A stretch of 64,000 nucleotides of DNA from an uncultured Roseiflexaceae bacterium (GTDB lineage Bacteria > Chloroflexota > Chloroflexia > Chloroflexales > Roseiflexaceae). Shown here piece by piece: positions 15,925-26,752 of the stretch. Both the position numbers and the translations under genes were made by a program. The notes below the pieces were generated by a model. That model saw only the letters and a program-made list of their open reading frames with translations, was not told the DNA's origin and searched no databases. Within the stretch, counting starts at the first letter, position 1, and every line of letters starts with the position of its first letter. The stretch lies in assembly GCA_937974195.1 (NCBI GenBank), contig CALJIC010000216.1:1-64000 (forward strand). The letters are read 5' to 3'.

Positions 15925-17745
15925 CTAGCCCACGACCTCTTCCTCAGCCACGGGCTCGGCCACGGCCTCGGCCGGCTCCTTGCGCGCCCGGCCGCGCAGC
16001 CGCATGCCGCTGCCCACCGCAGCAGCCCCGAGCGCCGCCAGCAGCCACAGCGCGTCCACCTGGCCCGAGGTGTTCGGCAGCTGGGCCGGGATCGTGCCGG
16101 GGCTGGCCGGGGCCTCGGCGCCGGGCAGCGTGCCGCTGATGATGATGCGGCCCTCGACCTGCGGGTTGACCGGCGAGTGCGCGCGGACGTAGTCGGCGGT
16201 CACGTCCACGTCCAGCAGGCCCGTGTCGTACGGGTCCGCCCCCTCCGCGAAGACCGTGTAGCCGTCGCCGCCCGCCAGCAGGAAGTTGTTGGTGACCACG
16301 CGGTAGCTGGCGTTCGGGTCGATCGCGACGTAGCCGCCCTGGCCGTCCGCCACCTGAATCCCTGTGACCCGGTCGCCGACCGGCCGCGAGGCGTCGTAGC
16401 TGTAGCGCAGGCCGGCGACCTGGGCGAAGCGGCCGGCGACGGACTCGATCTGGCTGACGCCGTTCTCGAGCGCCTCCTTGATCTGCGCGCCCGTCAGCGT
16501 CACCAGCGTGATCGTGTTGCCGAACGGCTGCACGTCGAGCAGCTCGCCGAGCGTGATCGGGCCCTGGTCGATGCTGGTGCGGATGCTGCCGCCGTTCATG
16601 ATCGCTATCTGCGCGCCGGCGCCGCGTGTCGCCTCCAGCATCGCGTCCGAGATCAGGTTGCCGAGGTTCGTCTCCTGGGTGCGGACCTCGTCGCGGTTGC
16701 CGTTGAGCTCCACCGCCGCCTCGCCGACGAGCTGGTTGCGCAGGGCCGCCAGCGGCTCACGCAGCACGGCGATGCGGTCCTCGAAGCCCTGGTCGGGCTC
16801 GATGCTCGGCAGCACCTCGGTGGGCTGGGCGGCCACCACGCGGGTGATGTCGCCGTTCGCGTCGAAGCCGACCGTCAGGTCGCCCAGCCAGCGCCCCCAC
16901 TCCCAGTCGGTCGCCATCACCACCGGCTTGCCGGACGGCGAGGCGATCACTTCGGGGTACGGCCGGCTCGGGTCGGCCGGGTCGATCATCGGGCCCATCG
17001 GGGTGTGGCTGTGCCCGCCGATGATGACGTCGATGCCGTCCACCTGGCTCGCCAGCTCGCGGTCGAAGGTGATGCCGATGTGCGTCAGGGCGATGATATG
17101 GTTGACGCCCTGCGCCTGCAGCTCGGCCACCGCCCGCCGCGCGGCCTCGATGTAGTTCGTGAAGGTGATGCCCTGCCCCGGGCTGGAGATGGCCGGCGTC
17201 TCCTCGGTCGTCAGGCCGAAGATGCCGATCCGGTGGCCGCCGACCTCCTTGATGATCCAGGGCTGGTACAGGCCGTGGATCGGCGACGAGGGGTCGGTGA
17301 CGATGTTGGCGCTCAGCACCGGGAACTGCGCGCGCTTGATGAACTCGGCCAGCGGCTCAGGGCCCCGGTCGAACTCGTGGTTGCCGATCGTCATCGCCTC
17401 GTAGCCCATCGCGTGGTAGAACTCGAGGTCGGCCTGGCCGAGGTATTGGTTGAACCAGAGGGTCCCCTGGAAGACATCGCCGGCATCGAGCAGCAGCTGG
17501 TTGCCGCCCTCGGCGCGGATGGCATCGATCAGCGTCTTTCGGCGCGAGACGCCGCCGTGGACTGGCTCAGGGGGTGTGCCGCCCGTTACCGGCTCGATGC
17601 GGGCATGGTGGTCATTGGTGTGGATGATCCGCAGCGTGTAGGTCTCGGGCCCGGCGCCATGCACCGTCAGGCCAGTGGCCAGATACGCGACCGTGCCGGT
17701 GCCGAGCGCCATGGTCTTGATGAAGGTGCGCCGTGAGATCTTCAC
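15925..17745 (-). CDS. Tat-exported 5'-nucleotidase / 2',3'-cyclic phosphodiesterase with LPxTG-like tail
   Basis: A 606-residue UshA/CpdB-type metallophosphoesterase. The N-terminus SRRTFIK plus a hydrophobic stretch is a twin-arginine signal. The metal site is IHTNDHHARIEP, LLLDAGDVFQG, GNHEFDRGPEP and GGHSHTPMGP. The 5'-nucleotidase C-terminal domain has NLGNLISDAM and MNGGSIRTSIDQGPIT, then GGDGYTVF. The end is LPNTSG (556-561), a hydrophobic segment and MRLRGRARK followed by an acidic tail. This resembles a sortase signal, but the tail is longer than usual. The GTG start has AGGAGGT 6 nt upstream. It probably releases phosphate and nucleosides outside the membrane. Confidence 0.9.
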   Translation of the reverse strand: MKISRRTFIKTMALGTGTVAYLATGLTVHGAGPETYTLRIIHTNDHHARIEPVTGGTPPEPVHGGVSRRKTLIDAIRAEGGNQLLLDAGDVFQGTLWFNQYLGQADLEFYHAMGYEAMTIGNHEFDRGPEPLAEFIKRAQFPVLSANIVTDPSSPIHGLYQPWIIKEVGGHRIGIFGLTTEETPAISSPGQGITFTNYIEAARRAVAELQAQGVNHIIALTHIGITFDRELASQVDGIDVIIGGHSHTPMGPMIDPADPSRPYPEVIASPSGKPVVMATDWEWGRWLGDLTVGFDANGDITRVVAAQPTEVLPSIEPDQGFEDRIAVLREPLAALRNQLVGEAAVELNGNRDEVRTQETNLGNLISDAMLEATRGAGAQIAIMNGGSIRTSIDQGPITLGELLDVQPFGNTITLVTLTGAQIKEALENGVSQIESVAGRFAQVAGLRYSYDASRPVGDRVTGIQVADGQGGYVAIDPNASYRVVTNNFLLAGGDGYTVFAEGADPYDTGLLDVDVTADYVRAHSPVNPQVEGRIIISGTLPGAEAPASPGTIPAQLPNTSGQVDALWLLAALGAAAVGSGMRLRGRARKEPAEAVAEPVAEEEVVG

Positions 17746-17815
17746 CGTGGAACCTCCTGCTCATCAGCGGATACACTGTGCGGGGGCCGTTCTGGTTTGG
17801 GTGAATGTGGGCGCT

Positions 17816-17824
17816 ATCATACCA
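17816..17824 (-). promoter_or_regulatory. extended -10 promoter of the 5'-nucleotidase gene
   Basis: The minus strand reads CTGTGGTATGATAGCG, so TGG-TATGAT is an extended -10 (hexamer 17816-17821). The context is the same as at the argD-like, FAH and TPR genes. The predicted leader is about 65 nt. Confidence 0.55.
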
Positions 17825-17879
17825 CAGCACGCGGAGACGCTAGCAGCCACGGCGCACGAGACGGCCTCGCCCTGCACCA

Positions 17880-17990
17880 GGAGGTGGGCGAGGCCGCCAG
17901 GTTCGCTGCCCTTGCGCCGGGTGGTGTGGAGGGCGGGGTGCCCTCCACAGGCGCTTTTCTGCGGCGACGGAGGGAGATTCTGAGCAGGCG
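17880..17990. repeat. palindromic intergenic element, copy E (degenerate)
   Basis: Contains GTGGAGGGC-ggggt-GCCCTCCAC (17926-17948), matching the GTGGAGGGCC hairpin of copies B and J. Flanking GAGGCCGCCAGG and CTGCGGCGAC fragments also resemble the family. Ends are not recognisable. Confidence 0.4.
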
Positions 17991-19580
17991 CTACCGCGGC
18001 GCCTGCTGCGCCGCGAGGGTGCGCATCGCGTACTCGACGCCCGCCCGCAGGTCGACGTGCGTCACGAGCCGGCTGAGGTCCGCGCCGGTCGTCACCAGCG
18101 CCTGGGCCACCTCGGGGCTGATGCCGACCAGCACGCAGCGGGCGCCGAGCAGCTCGGCCGCGGTCGCGGCCTGCAGCAGCCGCTCGGCGAGCTCGGCGTC
18201 CACGACCGGCACGCCGGTGATGTCCAGAATGACGATGCGCGCCTGCTCGGCCTCGACGCCGTCCAGCAGCCGCTGCATCAGCACCTGCGCTCGCTCGGCA
18301 TCGATCTCGCCCACGAGCGGGACGACGATCACGTGGCGCAGGATCGGCACGACCGGCACGCTGAGCGCCCGCACCGCCGTGGCGAGCTGCTCGCGCTCGG
18401 CGATGGCCGCCTGCAGCTGCGCCAGCGCCTGCTCGAGCTCGGCGTTCCGCTCGGTGATCGCGGCCTGCTGCGCCTGCACCTCGTCACGCTGCCGCCGGAG
18501 CGTCGCCGTCATGCGGTTGAAGGCCGCCGTCAGCCTGCCGAGCTCGCCGCCGGTCCGGTTCTCTGCGACCACATCGTAGTTGCCGCTGTTGACGCGCTCC
18601 ACGGCGCCGGCGAGCGCGACGATCGGGCGGGACAGGTGGCGCGCCAGGCGCAGCCCGACCATCAGCGACCCCACGATGGTTGCCACAAGACCCAGGCTGG
18701 CGAGCTGGTAGGTCGGCTCCACCAGCGACTCGAGCTCGTCGGTGGCCGCTGTGAGCCGGCCCATCGCCCGGTTGGCGATCTGGTTGGCGCTCGCGCTCAG
18801 CAGGAGCGCCTGCGGGCTCAGCTGCTGCTCGCGCACGGTCTGCAGGTTGTCGAACGTCTGCGCCAGCCGCTCGGTGAGCATGATCGCCGTGTTGGTGGCG
18901 CGCAGCGCCCCCTCGACCTCGGCGGGCGGGTCGGGGCGCGCCGCGCTACGCGAGAAGAGCTCCTGCGCGCTGCGGAGCTGGCCCAGGATCGCCTCGCTGT
19001 GCACCGGGTCCTGCTCGCTCATCAGGCGCGAGATGCGGAGGCTCGCCTCACCCAGGTGCTGCTGGGCCTCGATCAGCTCCTGCACCGTCTCGTCGCCGCC
19101 CTGCTCGGTCGCGAGCGAGGCGGCGATCACGCTGCCGGCGAGCGAGTTGGCCTGAAAGACGTTGAGCACGAGCCGCTCGCGCAGCGTCTCCTTCTGCCGG
19201 ATCAGCTGGCTGAGCTCGGTGAACGTCCTCTGGTAGTCGTCCGACCGCTGGCGCAGCTCGTCCAGGTCGCCGGCGTCCGCCACGACGCTGTCGATATCAG
19301 CGTCCATCTGGTGGAGCGCCTCGAGGGCGGCCCGCCAGTTGTGGGCGCGCGGGTCCTGGAGGTAGCGGTCGGCGGCCTGCTGCGCCGCTGCGACACGCCC
19401 GACCAGCTGGACTCCGGCCTCGGCTTGGGCGGCGGAGCGGGTGTTGATCTCCGAGATGCGCTCGTAGAATTGGCCGATGCGCAGCATCAGGAATAGTACG
19501 AGCACGCAGGCGGGCGCGAGCACGCTGGTATAACCGATCAGGATGCGCACCCGCAGGCTCAGGTCGTGCCACTTGGTCAT
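17991..19580 (-). CDS. membrane HAMP-STAS (RsbR-like) sensor/regulator
   Basis: A 529-residue protein. TM1 is at about 13-35, then a helical extracytoplasmic or four-helix sensor region (AQAEAGVQLVGRVAAAQQAADRYL and similar), TM2 at about 283-302, a HAMP linker (RLARHLSRPIVALAGAVERVNSGNYDVV, GGELGRLTAAFNRM), a coiled coil rich in Gln/Glu and a C-terminal STAS domain (IVVPLVGEIDAERAQVL, VILDITGVPVVDAELAERLL). The STAS domain carries DITGV, where phosphorylated Ser/Thr sits in RsbR/RsbS proteins. No kinase or GGDEF domain is present. It probably passes a membrane signal to a partner-switching pathway. A possible partner module is 12 kb away at 30-33.6 kb. Confidence 0.83.
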   Translation of the reverse strand: MTKWHDLSLRVRILIGYTSVLAPACVLVLFLMLRIGQFYERISEINTRSAAQAEAGVQLVGRVAAAQQAADRYLQDPRAHNWRAALEALHQMDADIDSVVADAGDLDELRQRSDDYQRTFTELSQLIRQKETLRERLVLNVFQANSLAGSVIAASLATEQGGDETVQELIEAQQHLGEASLRISRLMSEQDPVHSEAILGQLRSAQELFSRSAARPDPPAEVEGALRATNTAIMLTERLAQTFDNLQTVREQQLSPQALLLSASANQIANRAMGRLTAATDELESLVEPTYQLASLGLVATIVGSLMVGLRLARHLSRPIVALAGAVERVNSGNYDVVAENRTGGELGRLTAAFNRMTATLRRQRDEVQAQQAAITERNAELEQALAQLQAAIAEREQLATAVRALSVPVVPILRHVIVVPLVGEIDAERAQVLMQRLLDGVEAEQARIVILDITGVPVVDAELAERLLQAATAAELLGARCVLVGISPEVAQALVTTGADLSRLVTHVDLRAGVEYAMRTLAAQQAPR

Positions 19581-20011
19581 CTGCGCTCACTTCATAGGGT
19601 GTGTGCGGTGGCTTTGCCCGCGCCCCGGTGGGGTTTGGAGTGGCTTCGCCTCCGCATCTATGCTGTTAGCGCCGCTCTGTGCCCTTCAGGCCGGTGCGGA
19701 GCAGCGGGAGAAGGGTGTCGGGCGTGGTGCAGCCTCGCCGGCGACAGGAGCAGTTCGCGCGAGCCACGCACCCGGCGGCCGTGATGAGGGTGCCGGGGCT
19801 GGGCTCACATGATACTGTACGGGATCGTGCGGGGGATGAGGCCGGCAATTTGGTTGCGATTGTGTTCTGGAATCGTTCGCTTACTGCTGAGATACGTATA
19901 CGCCGGGCAGAGCCCGCGGGCGCTGCGGCGTGCGGCGCAGGCGGGCGCCTGTGCTATGATGGTCCGTGCGCGTGATGCGCCAGTGGAGACGATACAGCCG
20001 GGAGGCATACC
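19581..20011. other. 431-bp divergent spacer with repeat remnant and extended -10
   Basis: The left half (about 19600-19780) carries GTGCGGTGGCTTTGCCCGCG and GTGGCTTCGCCTCC, degenerate forms of the palindromic element ends and hairpins. At 19952-19960 TGC-TATGAT gives an extended -10 for thuA, with a leader of about 45 nt. Short open frames here have no family resemblance or ribosome site. Confidence 0.4.
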
Positions 20012-20656
20012 ATGAAGTCGGCGCTCTTCGTCTGGGGAGGCTGGGAAGGGCACGAGCCACAGAAGTGCCGCGAGATCTTCGTCCCGTTTCTGCGCAGCCA
20101 GGGGTACGACGTGACCGTCTCGGACACGCTCGACGCCTACCTGGATCGTGAGAAGATGCACTCCTACAGCCTGATCGTGCAGATCTTCACGATGAGCACG
20201 ATCACCCGCGAGCAGGAGGCCGGGCTGCTGGAGGCGATCAAGAGCGGGGTCGGGTTCGCCGGCTGGCACGGCGGCGCGGCCGACGCCTTCCGCAACAACA
20301 CCGAGTACCAGTTCATGGTCGGCGGGCAGTGGGTGGCGCACCCCGGCAACATCATCCCCTACCGCGTCAACATCACCAACCGCGACCACCCGATCACGGC
20401 CGGCCTGAACGACTTCGACATGCACTCGGAGCAGTACTACATGCACGTCGACCCGATCAACGATGTGCTGGCGACCACGACGTTCAGCGGGGAGCACGCG
20501 CCGTGGATCGAGGGCGTGGTGATGCCGGTGGTGTGGACCAAGATGTACGGCAAGGGGAAGGTGGCCTACTCGTCGCTCGGGCACGTCGCCAGCGACTTCG
20601 ATGTGCCGGAGGCGCGCACGATCACCGAGCGCTGCTTCCTGTGGGCGAGCAGGTAG
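20012..20656 (+). CDS. ThuA-like domain protein
   Basis: A 214-residue ThuA/glutamine-amidotransferase-fold protein (trehalose utilisation family). Recognisable are ALFVWGGWEGHEPQKCREIF, AGWHGGAADAFRNNTEYQFMVGGQWVAHPG, HPITAGLNDFDMHSEQYYMHVDP and YGKGKVAYSSLGHVASDF. These proteins occur with sugar oxidoreductases and are thought to act on keto-sugars or disaccharides, but the reaction is not settled. A GGGAGG ribosome site precedes the ATG. The next gene is a Gfo/Idh/MocA oxidoreductase 94 bp away, with a terminator-like hairpin between them. Confidence 0.88.
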   Translation: MKSALFVWGGWEGHEPQKCREIFVPFLRSQGYDVTVSDTLDAYLDREKMHSYSLIVQIFTMSTITREQEAGLLEAIKSGVGFAGWHGGAADAFRNNTEYQFMVGGQWVAHPGNIIPYRVNITNRDHPITAGLNDFDMHSEQYYMHVDPINDVLATTTFSGEHAPWIEGVVMPVVWTKMYGKGKVAYSSLGHVASDFDVPEARTITERCFLWASR

Positions 20657-20689
20657 CGAGACGCTCGGGGCTCGATGCCGGCGAACCGC

Positions 20690-20719
20690 GCGGGCGCAGC
20701 ACGCTGCGCCCGCTCTTTT
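20690..20719 (+). terminator. intrinsic terminator between thuA-like and oxidoreductase genes
   Basis: GCGGGCGCAG (20690-20699), loop cacg, CTGCGCCCGC (20704-20713), then TCTTTT. A perfect 10-bp GC stem with a short T-rich tail. Because the next gene runs the same way, it may attenuate read-through or insulate the two genes. Confidence 0.75.
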
Positions 20720-20750
20720 GAGGCGCAGCGTCCAGACGAGGAATCACACT

Positions 20751-21860
<1,110 letters not shown>

Positions 21861-21863
21861 TGC

Positions 21864-22505
21864 CTACGCCGCGACTCCGCCCACCCCCAGCCGCTGCGCA
21901 TCGGCCTTGAGCGCCTCGATGACCTGGGCGATCACCTCGTCGAGGGGCATGCCGAGCGCCTCGGCGTTGTGGGCGATCTCTTCGCGGCTCACGGCGCGCG
22001 CGAAGGCCTTGTCCTTCATCTTCTTGCGCACGCCCGACACCTCGACGTCGTGGACGCTCTTGGTGGGCTTGACGAGCGCGCACGCGATCACGAAGCTGGA
22101 GAGCTCGTCCACGGCCGCGAGCGTCTTCTCCATGGGGGTCTCGCGCGGGACCCCCGAGTAGTCGGCGTGCGAGAGGATGGCGCGGCAGATCTCTTCCGAC
22201 CAGCCGTTGTTGCGCAGGTAGGTCACCCCGACGAACGGGTGCATCACCAGCGGCGGGTCGCTGGCCTCACCGGCCAGGATCGCGCGCGCCGCCTGGGTCG
22301 TCTCGTCGCCGGGCGGCGGCATCTGGGGGTGGCGCTCGAAGTCCATGTCGTGCAGCAGGCCCACCGCGCCCCACAGGTCCGGGTCGCCGCCGAAGCGGCC
22401 CGCGAAGTGGCGCATGGAGGCCGCGACGGCGTAACAGTGCTTGCGGAGGCTCTCGGACTGGACCCACTCGTGCAGGATCGCCTCGGCTCGTTCTGTGTAG
22501 CTCAT
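21864..22505 (-). CDS. HD-domain hydrolase
   Basis: A 213-residue HD-superfamily protein. The metal site shows RKHCYAVAASMRHFA (first His), GLLHDMDFERHP (the HD pair), and later HPFVGVTYLRNNG and ILSHADYSG (further His ligands). This is the pattern of small stand-alone HD phosphohydrolases often called HDIG proteins; the substrate could be a nucleotide. The C-terminal third is helical (VSREEIAHNAEALGMPLDEVIAQV). It lies 77 bp downstream of rlmB on the same strand and may be the last gene of the hrcA-to-rlmB run, with a repeat-rich spacer before it. Confidence 0.85.
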   Translation of the reverse strand: MSYTERAEAILHEWVQSESLRKHCYAVAASMRHFAGRFGGDPDLWGAVGLLHDMDFERHPQMPPPGDETTQAARAILAGEASDPPLVMHPFVGVTYLRNNGWSEEICRAILSHADYSGVPRETPMEKTLAAVDELSSFVIACALVKPTKSVHDVEVSGVRKKMKDKAFARAVSREEIAHNAEALGMPLDEVIAQVIEALKADAQRLGVGGVAA

Positions 22506-22508
22506 CTC

Positions 22509-22597
22509 TGCTCCGGTATTCAGTAGTCAGCGGTCAGAAGCCAGCAGCCAGCACAGCGCGGCGGCGCTGAGGCGCCGCCTGGCTACTGATTGCTCGC
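22509..22597. repeat. AGTAGTC-type spacer repeat with inverted partner
   Basis: Left side reads CAGTAGTCAGCGGTCAGAAG and then CCAGCAGCCAG. The right side reads CTGGCTACTGATTG, its approximate inverted partner, and contains the rlmB stop codon (TAG on the minus strand). A GCGGCGCTGAGGCGCCGC hairpin sits in the middle. It resembles the dnaK-grpE spacer. Confidence 0.5.
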
Positions 22598-23332
22598 GCG
22601 GCTTCGCCAGGCGTGGTACAGCACGATGCTGCCGGCCACCGCCGCGTTGAGCGAGGCGATCCGGCCGCGCATCGGCAGACGCACCAGGAAGTCGCAGCGG
22701 TCGCGGGTGAGGCGCGCCAGGCCGGGGCCCTCGGCGCCGACCACCAGCGCCAGCGGGATGTCCAGGTCGGCCCGGTCGTAGTCCTGGGCGCGCTCGTCGT
22801 CCTCGACGCCGACCACCCAGACGCCGGCGCGCTGGATCTCCTCGATCGTCTGCGCCAGGTTGGTGACGACGGCGATGCGCAGGTGCTCGGTGGCGCCGGA
22901 GGAGGCGTTGACCACCGCCGCGGTCACCTCGGCCGAGCGCCGGCCGGGGATCACGACGCCGTGGACGCCCACGACCTCGGCGGTGCGCAGGAGCGTGCCG
23001 ATGTTCTGCGGGTCCTGCAGGTGGTCGAGCAGCAGGAGCAGCGCCGGCTCGCCGCGCTCCTCGGCTAGCGCCAGGCACGCCTCAAGATCGGCGTACGGGT
23101 AGTCGCCGCACTCCAGCACGACGCCCTGGTGGTTGGCGCCGGCCAGCCGCCTGTCGAGCTCGCGCCGGTCCACCCGCACGACCGGCACGCCGGCCTGCTC
23201 GGCGAGCTTCACCGCCTCGCCGAGCGTGCCGGCCTCCTGCGCGCCAGAGGAGACCAGCAGGCGCTGGAAGGTGCGGCGCTGGGCGCGCAGCGCCTCGCGG
23301 ACCGCGTTGCGGCCGTAGAGAATATCTGCCAT
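22583..23332 (-). CDS. rlmB: TrmH-family 23S rRNA (guanosine-2'-O-)-methyltransferase
   Basis: A 249-residue SPOUT methyltransferase in the RlmB subgroup: an N-terminal L30e-like substrate-binding domain (LYGRNAVREALRAQRRTFQRLLVS) then the SPOUT fold. The three motifs are LLDHLQDPQNIGTLLRTAEVVG (motif 1), LALVVGAEGPGLARLTRDRCD (motif 2) and VRLPMRGRIASLNAAVAGSIVLYHAWR (motif 3, with the catalytic Arg/Asn residues). RlmB methylates G2251 of the peptidyl-transferase loop; this assignment is by family. It follows dnaJ by 32 bp and is probably expressed with the heat-shock cluster. Confidence 0.88.
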   Translation of the reverse strand: MADILYGRNAVREALRAQRRTFQRLLVSSGAQEAGTLGEAVKLAEQAGVPVVRVDRRELDRRLAGANHQGVVLECGDYPYADLEACLALAEERGEPALLLLLDHLQDPQNIGTLLRTAEVVGVHGVVIPGRRSAEVTAAVVNASSGATEHLRIAVVTNLAQTIEEIQRAGVWVVGVEDDERAQDYDRADLDIPLALVVGAEGPGLARLTRDRCDFLVRLPMRGRIASLNAAVAGSIVLYHAWRSRASNQ

Positions 23333-23364
23333 GTCACTCCCGCGTAAGACCAGTCACTGAGGCG

Positions 23365-24480
23365 CTACAGCCCAAGCGCGCTCCTGATCCGGCCGAAGAA
23401 GCCGTCGTCCTGCTGGCTGCCGATCTCGACCGGCTCGAGCGACTTCTCGAGCTCCTGGAACAGGCGGCGCTGGTGCTCGGTCAGGCGCGTCGGCACGACG
23501 ACGCGCGTGACGATGATCTGGTCGCCGCGGCCGCTGCCGCGCAGGTAGGGCACGCCCTTGCCGCGCAGGCGGAAGGTGGCGCCGGTCTGCGTGCCGGGCG
23601 GCACGCGCAGCGTCTCGGTGCCGTCCACTGTGGGCACCTCGACCTCGACGCCGAGCGCCGCCTGGGCGATGTTGAGCGGCAGCTCCATGATGATGTCGTT
23701 GCCCTCGCGGACGAAGAACGGGTGCGGCTCGACCTCCAGCGCGACGTACAGGTTGCCGTGCGGCCCGCCGCGTGGCCCGGCCTCGCCCTCGCCGGTGATG
23801 CGGATCTGCGAGGAGCTGTCGACGCCGGCCGGGATCTTCACCGTGAGCCGGCGCGTCTGGCGGACGCGCCCCTCGCCGCGGCAGTCGCGGCAGGGGATGG
23901 CGATCACCGTGCCCTCGCCGCGGCACTGGTCACAGGTGGTCACCGTGACCATATTGAAGATCGGGGCGCGGGTGCGGATCTCGCCCAGGCCGCCGCACTT
24001 GGGGCAGCGCACTGGGTCGGTGCCGGGCTCGGCCCCGGTGCCGCGGCAGGTGCCGCAGGTCTCGAGGCGCCGGAACTCGATCTCCTTCTCGGTGCCGAAG
24101 ACCGCCTCCTCGAAGGTGATCGTGAGCGTGTAGCGCAGGTCTGCGCCGCGCTGGGGGCCGCGGTGCGCGCCGCGGCCGGGCTGGCCGCCGAAGAACGCCT
24201 CGAAGATGCTGCCGAACGGGTCGGCGCCGCCGAACGGGTCGTAGCCGGGGCCGCCGGTCGGGCCCATGTGCCCGAAGCGGTCGTACATCGCGCGCTTGTC
24301 GGGGTCCGAGAGCACCTCGTAGGCCTCGTTGATCTCCTTGAACTTGGCCTCGGCGCCCGGGTCCTTGTTGACATCGGGGTGGTACTGGCGCGCAAGGCGG
24401 CGGAAGGCCTTCTTGATCTCGTCCTGCGAGGCGCCTCGCTGCACTCCGAGCACTTCGTAGTAGTCGCGCTTGGTGGACAT
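23365..24480 (-). CDS. dnaJ: chaperone DnaJ
   Basis: A 371-residue Hsp40. J domain at 1-70 with RDYYEVLGV and the HPD motif in QYHPDVNKDPG, then a Gly/Phe linker (FGGADPFGSIFEAFFGGQPG). The zinc region has all four CxxCxGxG units: CGTCRGTG, CPKCGGLG, CDQCRGEG and CRDCRGEG. The C-terminal substrate domain (VEPHPFFVREGNDIIMELPLNIAQAALG) is complete. I chose the ATG at 24480, which has GAGG 6-7 nt upstream; a TTG two codons earlier is less likely. It works with DnaK and GrpE encoded just upstream. Confidence 0.97.
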   Translation of the reverse strand: MSTKRDYYEVLGVQRGASQDEIKKAFRRLARQYHPDVNKDPGAEAKFKEINEAYEVLSDPDKRAMYDRFGHMGPTGGPGYDPFGGADPFGSIFEAFFGGQPGRGAHRGPQRGADLRYTLTITFEEAVFGTEKEIEFRRLETCGTCRGTGAEPGTDPVRCPKCGGLGEIRTRAPIFNMVTVTTCDQCRGEGTVIAIPCRDCRGEGRVRQTRRLTVKIPAGVDSSSQIRITGEGEAGPRGGPHGNLYVALEVEPHPFFVREGNDIIMELPLNIAQAALGVEVEVPTVDGTETLRVPPGTQTGATFRLRGKGVPYLRGSGRGDQIIVTRVVVPTRLTEHQRRLFQELEKSLEPVEIGSQQDDGFFGRIRSALGL

Positions 24481-24487
24481 GTACAAC

Positions 24488-24596
24488 CTCGTTAAGGGTT
24501 AGGGGTTAGGGTTGAGGGCTAGGGTAGCAGCCTCGCTCCGCCAGTAGCCCTCCAGCTCTAACCTCTAACCATCTCCCCCCAACCCTTAATCACACG
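24488..24596. repeat. telomere-like GGGTTAG tract with inverted partner
   Basis: The dnaK-dnaJ spacer holds TTAAGGGTTAGGGGTTAGGG plus TTGAGGGCTAGGG (about 24491-24523). About 30 bp on lies CTCTAACCTCTAACC and CCCCAACCCTTAA (about 24556-24591), an imperfect inverted copy. It could fold as a long imperfect hairpin in the dnaK-dnaJ transcript. Confidence 0.6.
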
Positions 24597-24690
24597 ACGT
24601 ATGCGGTGGCCTCGCACCCCGTGGAGCGAGCGTGGAGGACCTGCGGCCCTCCACACCGCCCCGCAGGAGGTGCCGCAGCACCGCGTACGC
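24596..24690. repeat. palindromic intergenic element, copy G
   Basis: Starts GACGTATGCGGTGGCCTCGC and ends GCACCGCGTACGCTGTGC, an inverted pair matching the family ends. A GTGGAGG/CCTCCAC hairpin (24632-24654) lies inside. It sits directly downstream of dnaK, next to the telomere-like tract. Confidence 0.6.
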
Positions 24691-24694
24691 TGTG

Positions 24695-26566
<1,872 letters not shown>

Positions 26567-26752
26567 GCTTATCTCCAGTAGTCAGTAGTCAGTAGTCAGT
26601 AGTCAGTACCACTACGAGTCAATGCGAGGCGACGTGGCCGCTGTGTATGCCCGAACGTCAGGGTTCGGCAGGGTTACCACTGCAAGCCACCGCCAGGCGC
26701 CGACGGTCGCTGCGTACTGTCTACTGGCTACTACGTACTGGATACGTGTGGT
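26567..26752. repeat. AGTAGTC heptamer tandem repeat in the grpE-dnaK spacer
   Basis: Four perfect tandem copies of AGTAGTC (26577-26604) end just before the dnaK ribosome site, reading into the gene. Near the other end, TACTGTCTACTGGCTACTAC (about 26715-26735) and GTACTGGATAC form an inverted, degenerate partner. No coding potential or promoter is obvious. Confidence 0.65.

Noticed and set aside
24488..24596. True telomere or integrated end
   Set aside because: It is internal, imperfect and flanked by an intact chaperone operon.
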